Source of the DNA: Planctomycetota bacterium
Lineage (GTDB): Bacteria; Planctomycetota; Planctomycetia; Planctomycetales; Planctomycetaceae
Reading direction: 5' to 3'
Assembly: GCA_013151585.1 (NCBI GenBank)
Contig: JAADHY010000552.1
Coordinates: 1 to 9,098, forward strand
Length of the DNA: 9,098 bases
Shown here in pieces: positions 6,761 through 9,098 of the stretch (positions are counted from its first letter, which is position 1; each line of letters begins with the position of its first letter). A program made the translations under genes and the position numbers. The notes under the pieces are model-generated. The model ran no database searches and was not told the DNA's origin. It saw only the letters and a program-made list of their open reading frames with translations.

Positions 6761-7603
6761 ATGTGGTCCGCATTCGTGCGAACGACCATCGGTATCGCGG
6801 TCTTGTTGACTTGCTTGGGTGCGAGTCCGGCTCAGGAATTTCGTGTCTACACGCGAGTCTTCGACGAAGGCGGCGCCGCAAGCCGCAGCGAAGGACGCCC
6901 GCGAGTGATCGGGCGGAGCGTCTCGCTCTTCCACGCCGGCAAAGTCTACGACTACGTTGACGGTGTCGGGGAGGTGACCATCTTCGAGCCGGCGCAGCGC
7001 CGATTCACCATCATCGCCGGTTCGGGACGCACCGCAGCGGTGGTCACGTTTGACGAACTGAACCACTTGCTGGAACTGGCCGAAACCGAAACCGAACGAG
7101 AGGCGGCGCGACTGGCAGAACGAGGCGGCAAAGAGGCGTCGGCCATCGGGGCTCTGCTGTTGTTCCTGATCAACCCGCAGTTTGAGCAACAGTTCGATGA
7201 AGGGAACGGCCGGTTGCTCCTGACCAGCCGTTACTACAGTTACGTAGTACGCTACGACGAGAAGGTCCGCCCCGAATACGTCGAAAGTTATCTGCGCTAC
7301 GCCGATTGGGCCGCGCGGTTGAACTCGGTGCTGCATCCACAAGCGCTTCTGCCTGCACCGCGTCTGAAACTCAATGAGGTGCTGCGGTCGCGTCGTCTGA
7401 TGCCTACAGAGGTTTCCCTGCACGTCTCGGCCGGCGAGCCGCTACGGCTTCGAGCCGAGCATACGATCCGCTGGGCCCTGGACAGCAAAGACCGCAGTAA
7501 CATCAACCATTGGGAGTCGCTGCTCCGAAACAAGACGCTGCGCTTCGTAACGTTTCCGGAATACCAGCGATCTGTTTTACTCTCGCAGCAGCCGCCCCGT
7601 TGA
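6761..7603 (+). CDS. Secreted protein of unknown function, planctomycete-type (280 aa)
   Basis: The start at 6761 follows AAGGAG (6748-6753) with a 7-base spacer and opens directly into a signal peptide (hydrophobic core 9-22, likely cut after ASPA before QEFRVY). An in-frame ATG at 6713 would put 16 non-signal residues in front. The mature protein has no domain I can name. Notable stretches are VSLFHAGKVYDYVDGVGEVT (54-73), IFEPAQRRFTII (74-85), VTFDELNHLLELAETETERE (95-114), LRYADWAARLNSVLHP (178-193), AEHTIRWALDSKDRSNINHW (232-251) and VTFPEYQR (263-270). From memory, proteins with this order of motifs occur in planctomycetes as uncharacterised exported proteins. The composition is mixed alpha/beta with no further membrane segment and no cysteine in the mature part, so it probably acts in the periplasm or outside. 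No enzyme motif is visible. A candidate terminator begins inside the stop codon. Confidence 0.8.
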   Translation: MWSAFVRTTIGIAVLLTCLGASPAQEFRVYTRVFDEGGAASRSEGRPRVIGRSVSLFHAGKVYDYVDGVGEVTIFEPAQRRFTIIAGSGRTAAVVTFDELNHLLELAETETEREAARLAERGGKEASAIGALLLFLINPQFEQQFDEGNGRLLLTSRYYSYVVRYDEKVRPEYVESYLRYADWAARLNSVLHPQALLPAPRLKLNEVLRSRRLMPTEVSLHVSAGEPLRLRAEHTIRWALDSKDRSNINHWESLLRNKTLRFVTFPEYQRSVLLSQQPPR

Positions 7604-7640
7604 CGGGCCGGTCGGATTCTGTGTCGACCCGTCTTGTTTC
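7602..7640 (+). terminator. Probable intrinsic terminator after the secreted unknown protein
   Basis: GGTCG (7610-7614) pairs with CGACC (7625-7629). GACG (7602-7605) pairs with CGTC (7630-7633), leaving GGCC bulged on the left arm. TTGTTTC follows directly. The alternative pairing GACGGG with CCCGTC is also perfect but has a larger loop. Position right at the stop codon and the U-rich tail support the call; the bulge and mixed tail weaken it. Confidence 0.5.
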
Positions 7641-8026
7641 TCGCCCGTTGTGAACGCGGGGGCTCAATCTCGTCCGGCAACTGTGCAAAGTTTGCGCGCT
7701 GCGTGTTCGCCGACACGCCAGTTTCTGCACATAGGGGCCGGTCTGAGCCGTCGAGTGCTTCATTTCTTGCCGCCTTTTCCGGAACACCGCTGCCGTGCTG
7801 TTCGCACGGAGGTTGCCTGGCATGCCAGTTGCACCGCTCTCCTTTGTGCCGGGAAGAACAAGCGGAACTGAGCGAAAAAACCGGCCGAAAGGCTTGCAAA
7901 GAATCATCTGCCGATCCGGGTTCAGACGGGAAGGGCGCAGGTTTTGTTAGGCCGCAACGTGTTCCGGGAGAGCCCCATCTGGCGTGCGCTCCGCAAAGAA
8001 AACTCATTGCGAAAAGGGGAACGGCC
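7604..8026. other. 423-base gap before the low-complexity exported protein; no supported gene
   Basis: Its left end is the terminator above. The frame of the next gene stays open back to 7634, but the extension is Cys/Ser/Arg-rich without motifs, and the signal peptide at 8027 argues against it being translated. Minus-strand frames are shadows with no motif. I find no convincing -35/-10 pair. Confidence 0.5.
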
Positions 8027-8722
8027 ATGAAAAGAGCCATTGCGATCGTTTTAATGACTGGGTTTGTTGTGGCCCTTGCGGCTGGCGACGTTTGGGCCCG
8101 CGGCCGAGGCCGAGGCGGAGGAATGGGGCGAGGCGCCGGCATGCAAGCCATGGGCGGCGGCCGTAGGATGGGACAGTCGGGCGCGTTCGGCCAGGGTTTT
8201 GGCATGCAAGGCCAGATGATGCGAAACATGCAAATGATGCAGAACATGAACCGCCGCATGATGCAAAACCGCTACGGTCGAATGGGATCGAGCACGGGGC
8301 GCCAAAGAGGCGGCATGCAACGTCAAGGCGGCAACGCGAGGCAGCAGTTGCGCGATGGATCCTGTCAGGGGACCTTTGGTTCTCGAAGTGGACGAACCCA
8401 GCAGCAGGGGCGAATGGGAAGTCGGCGAGGCCAGAGCAGACAGTCGGCGGGACGGGGAAATCAAGGTCGGGGGCGAAACCGTCAAAACCAGGGACAAGGC
8501 AGCCGACGTAACGGATATGGTCGAGGGCAGGGGGCTGGAGCATCGGGGGTTGGTCAACAGAGCGGCACTCAGCAACGTCTCCGGCTCCGGGACGGCTCTT
8601 GCGGCGGCCAGATGGGCGAAGCCAGCCCGTTCGCACCGCGTCCTGCAGAAGCCGGCTCAACTCCCTTCTGGACGGCTCCTCCGGAATGGAGCCGCTGGGC
8701 AACACCAGAGCCGTCCGAATAA
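8027..8722 (+). CDS. Exported low-complexity Gly/Arg/Gln/Met-rich protein with two LRDGSC motifs (231 aa)
   Basis: The ATG at 8027 follows GGGGA (8016-8020) with a 6-base spacer and encodes a clear signal peptide, MKRAIAIVLMTGFVVALAAG then DVWA, cut before RGRGRG. Translation from further upstream would bury this signal. The mature protein is disordered-looking. Residues 25-60 are Gly/Arg/Met-rich. Residues 60-79 carry nine methionines (GQMMRNMQMMQNMNRRMM). Residues 84-185 are Gly/Gln/Arg-rich. The tail 200-231 is Pro/Ser/Trp-rich. The hexapeptide LRDGSC occurs at 108-113 and 187-192 and contains the only two cysteines. The charge is strongly positive. I do not know the function; binding of metal through methionine and cysteine, or of nucleic acid or polyanions through arginine, is possible but unproven. 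A strong terminator lies 76 bases after the stop, suggesting a single-gene transcript. Confidence 0.75.
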   Translation: MKRAIAIVLMTGFVVALAAGDVWARGRGRGGGMGRGAGMQAMGGGRRMGQSGAFGQGFGMQGQMMRNMQMMQNMNRRMMQNRYGRMGSSTGRQRGGMQRQGGNARQQLRDGSCQGTFGSRSGRTQQQGRMGSRRGQSRQSAGRGNQGRGRNRQNQGQGSRRNGYGRGQGAGASGVGQQSGTQQRLRLRDGSCGGQMGEASPFAPRPAEAGSTPFWTAPPEWSRWATPEPSE

Positions 8723-8798
8723 GGTATGGCCGCGTTTTTGTCTTCCCAATCTCCCGACCGAAGGAATGCACGGCCTGTAGATTGACACGAACTTTAGA

Positions 8799-8845
8799 AG
8801 CGCCGGCGAGCAGTCACGGCCGACTTGCCATCGCTGGCGCTTTTT
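8799..8845 (+). terminator. Strong intrinsic terminator for the low-complexity protein gene
   Basis: AGCGCCGGCGA (8799-8809) pairs with TCGCTGGCGCT (8831-8841) over 11 positions with one G-T pair. An inner stem GCAGTC (8810-8815) with GACTTGC (8822-8828) forms with a single bulged T. TTTTT (8841-8845) follows the stem on the plus strand. The left side lacks a matching A run, so it works for plus-strand transcription. Confidence 0.85.
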
Positions 8846-9048
8846 ATTGGTGGGGTCTTGCACACACGACGGCCGAGCTCGGACGGACGTGCCGCCGATA
8901 GTTCTCATCGTCGCGATCCGCGTCCTTCCTCCCACGTCATGAACGAGTGGTTGACGGCGACGGGCTTCTCAACCGTCGACGCCAAAGTTCCAGGAGCGGA
9001 ACGCAGGCGGCAGTGCCGAGACCGTCGTACAGTCAAGCGTCTGTGCGC
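8846..9048. other. Intergenic sequence between two facing terminators
   Basis: No gene is supported here. A plus-strand frame (8825-9079) overlaps both terminators and has no motif or ribosome site. An imperfect inverted repeat, GGTTGA (8949-8954) with TCAACC (8969-8974), is present without a T run. Confidence 0.5.
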
Positions 9049-9077
9049 AAAAAAAGAAGCCTGCCGAACGCAAGCCT
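9049..9077 (-). terminator. Intrinsic terminator facing left, for a minus-strand gene beyond the right edge
   Basis: Read on the minus strand, AGGCTTGC (9077-9070), loop GTTCG and GCAGGCTT (9064-9057) form an 8-position stem with two G-T pairs. A C and seven Ts (9055-9049) follow. No T run follows on the plus strand. It implies that a minus-strand gene ends shortly to the right of 9077. Confidence 0.7.
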
Positions 9078-9098
9078 GAGAATCGATCGCCCGGCCCC

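Noticed and set aside
7503..7907. Minus-strand open frame (134 codons) between the two exported proteins
   Set aside because: It overlaps the 3' end of the secreted unknown protein and the candidate terminator, and its product has no motif or signal.
8355..8780. A second plus-strand open frame (141 codons) overlapping the low-complexity protein gene, with protein-like composition
   Set aside because: It is what repetitive Gly/Arg/Gln codons give in the next frame. It has no ribosome site, runs 58 bases past the real stop, and the other frame has a signal peptide and ribosome site.
8949..8974. GGTTGA/TCAACC inverted repeat
   Set aside because: Six pairs with a 14-base loop and a competing GTTGACGG/CCGTCGAC pairing; no T run and no gene context.

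Overview
This is GC-rich bacterial chromosome, most likely from a planctomycete (Pirellulales-like). The assignment is inferred from gene content: secreted sialidase-like and GH51-like glycosidases, a sugar phosphate isomerase-like TIM barrel, a secreted protein of a type I associate with planctomycetes, a Gly/Arg/Gln/Met-rich exported protein, and wide gaps (215 to 667 bases) between single genes. There is no rRNA, tRNA, CRISPR array, intact insertion sequence or phage gene that I can see.

Layout. The left edge (2-727, +) holds the 3' part of a TIM-barrel sugar phosphate isomerase/epimerase. A secreted BNR/Asp-box sialidase-like protein follows (943-2103, +). The next 377 bases hold a broken remnant of a four-helix-bundle suffix-domain protein (about 2185-2331, +). 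Convergent to the sialidase gene is a large secreted GH51-type alpha-L-arabinofuranosidase-like enzyme (2481-4550, -), with both catalytic glutamates and what looks like an inserted accessory beta domain. A 667-base gap separates it from a divergent truD (5218-6279, +), encoding tRNA pseudouridine-13 synthase. After 481 bases without a convincing gene come a secreted protein of unknown function (6761-7603, +) and an exported low-complexity protein (8027-8722, +) with a strong terminator behind it. The right edge carries a terminator facing left, so a minus-strand gene probably ends just past the window.

How the genes relate. The isomerase, sialidase-like and GH51-like proteins fit a scavenger of complex polysaccharides: two exported proteins act on glycans outside the cytoplasm, and the isomerase-like protein may act on released sugars. 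They are not one operon, since the GH51 gene is convergent. truD is housekeeping and seems unrelated. The two exported proteins on the right are the least understood genes.

I see no convincing new multi-gene system. The best leads are the internally deleted four-helix suffix remnant, the twice-used LRDGSC peptide in the low-complexity protein (identical in protein, different in all six codons), its methionine cluster, and non-canonical active-site residues in the sialidase-like and isomerase-like proteins.
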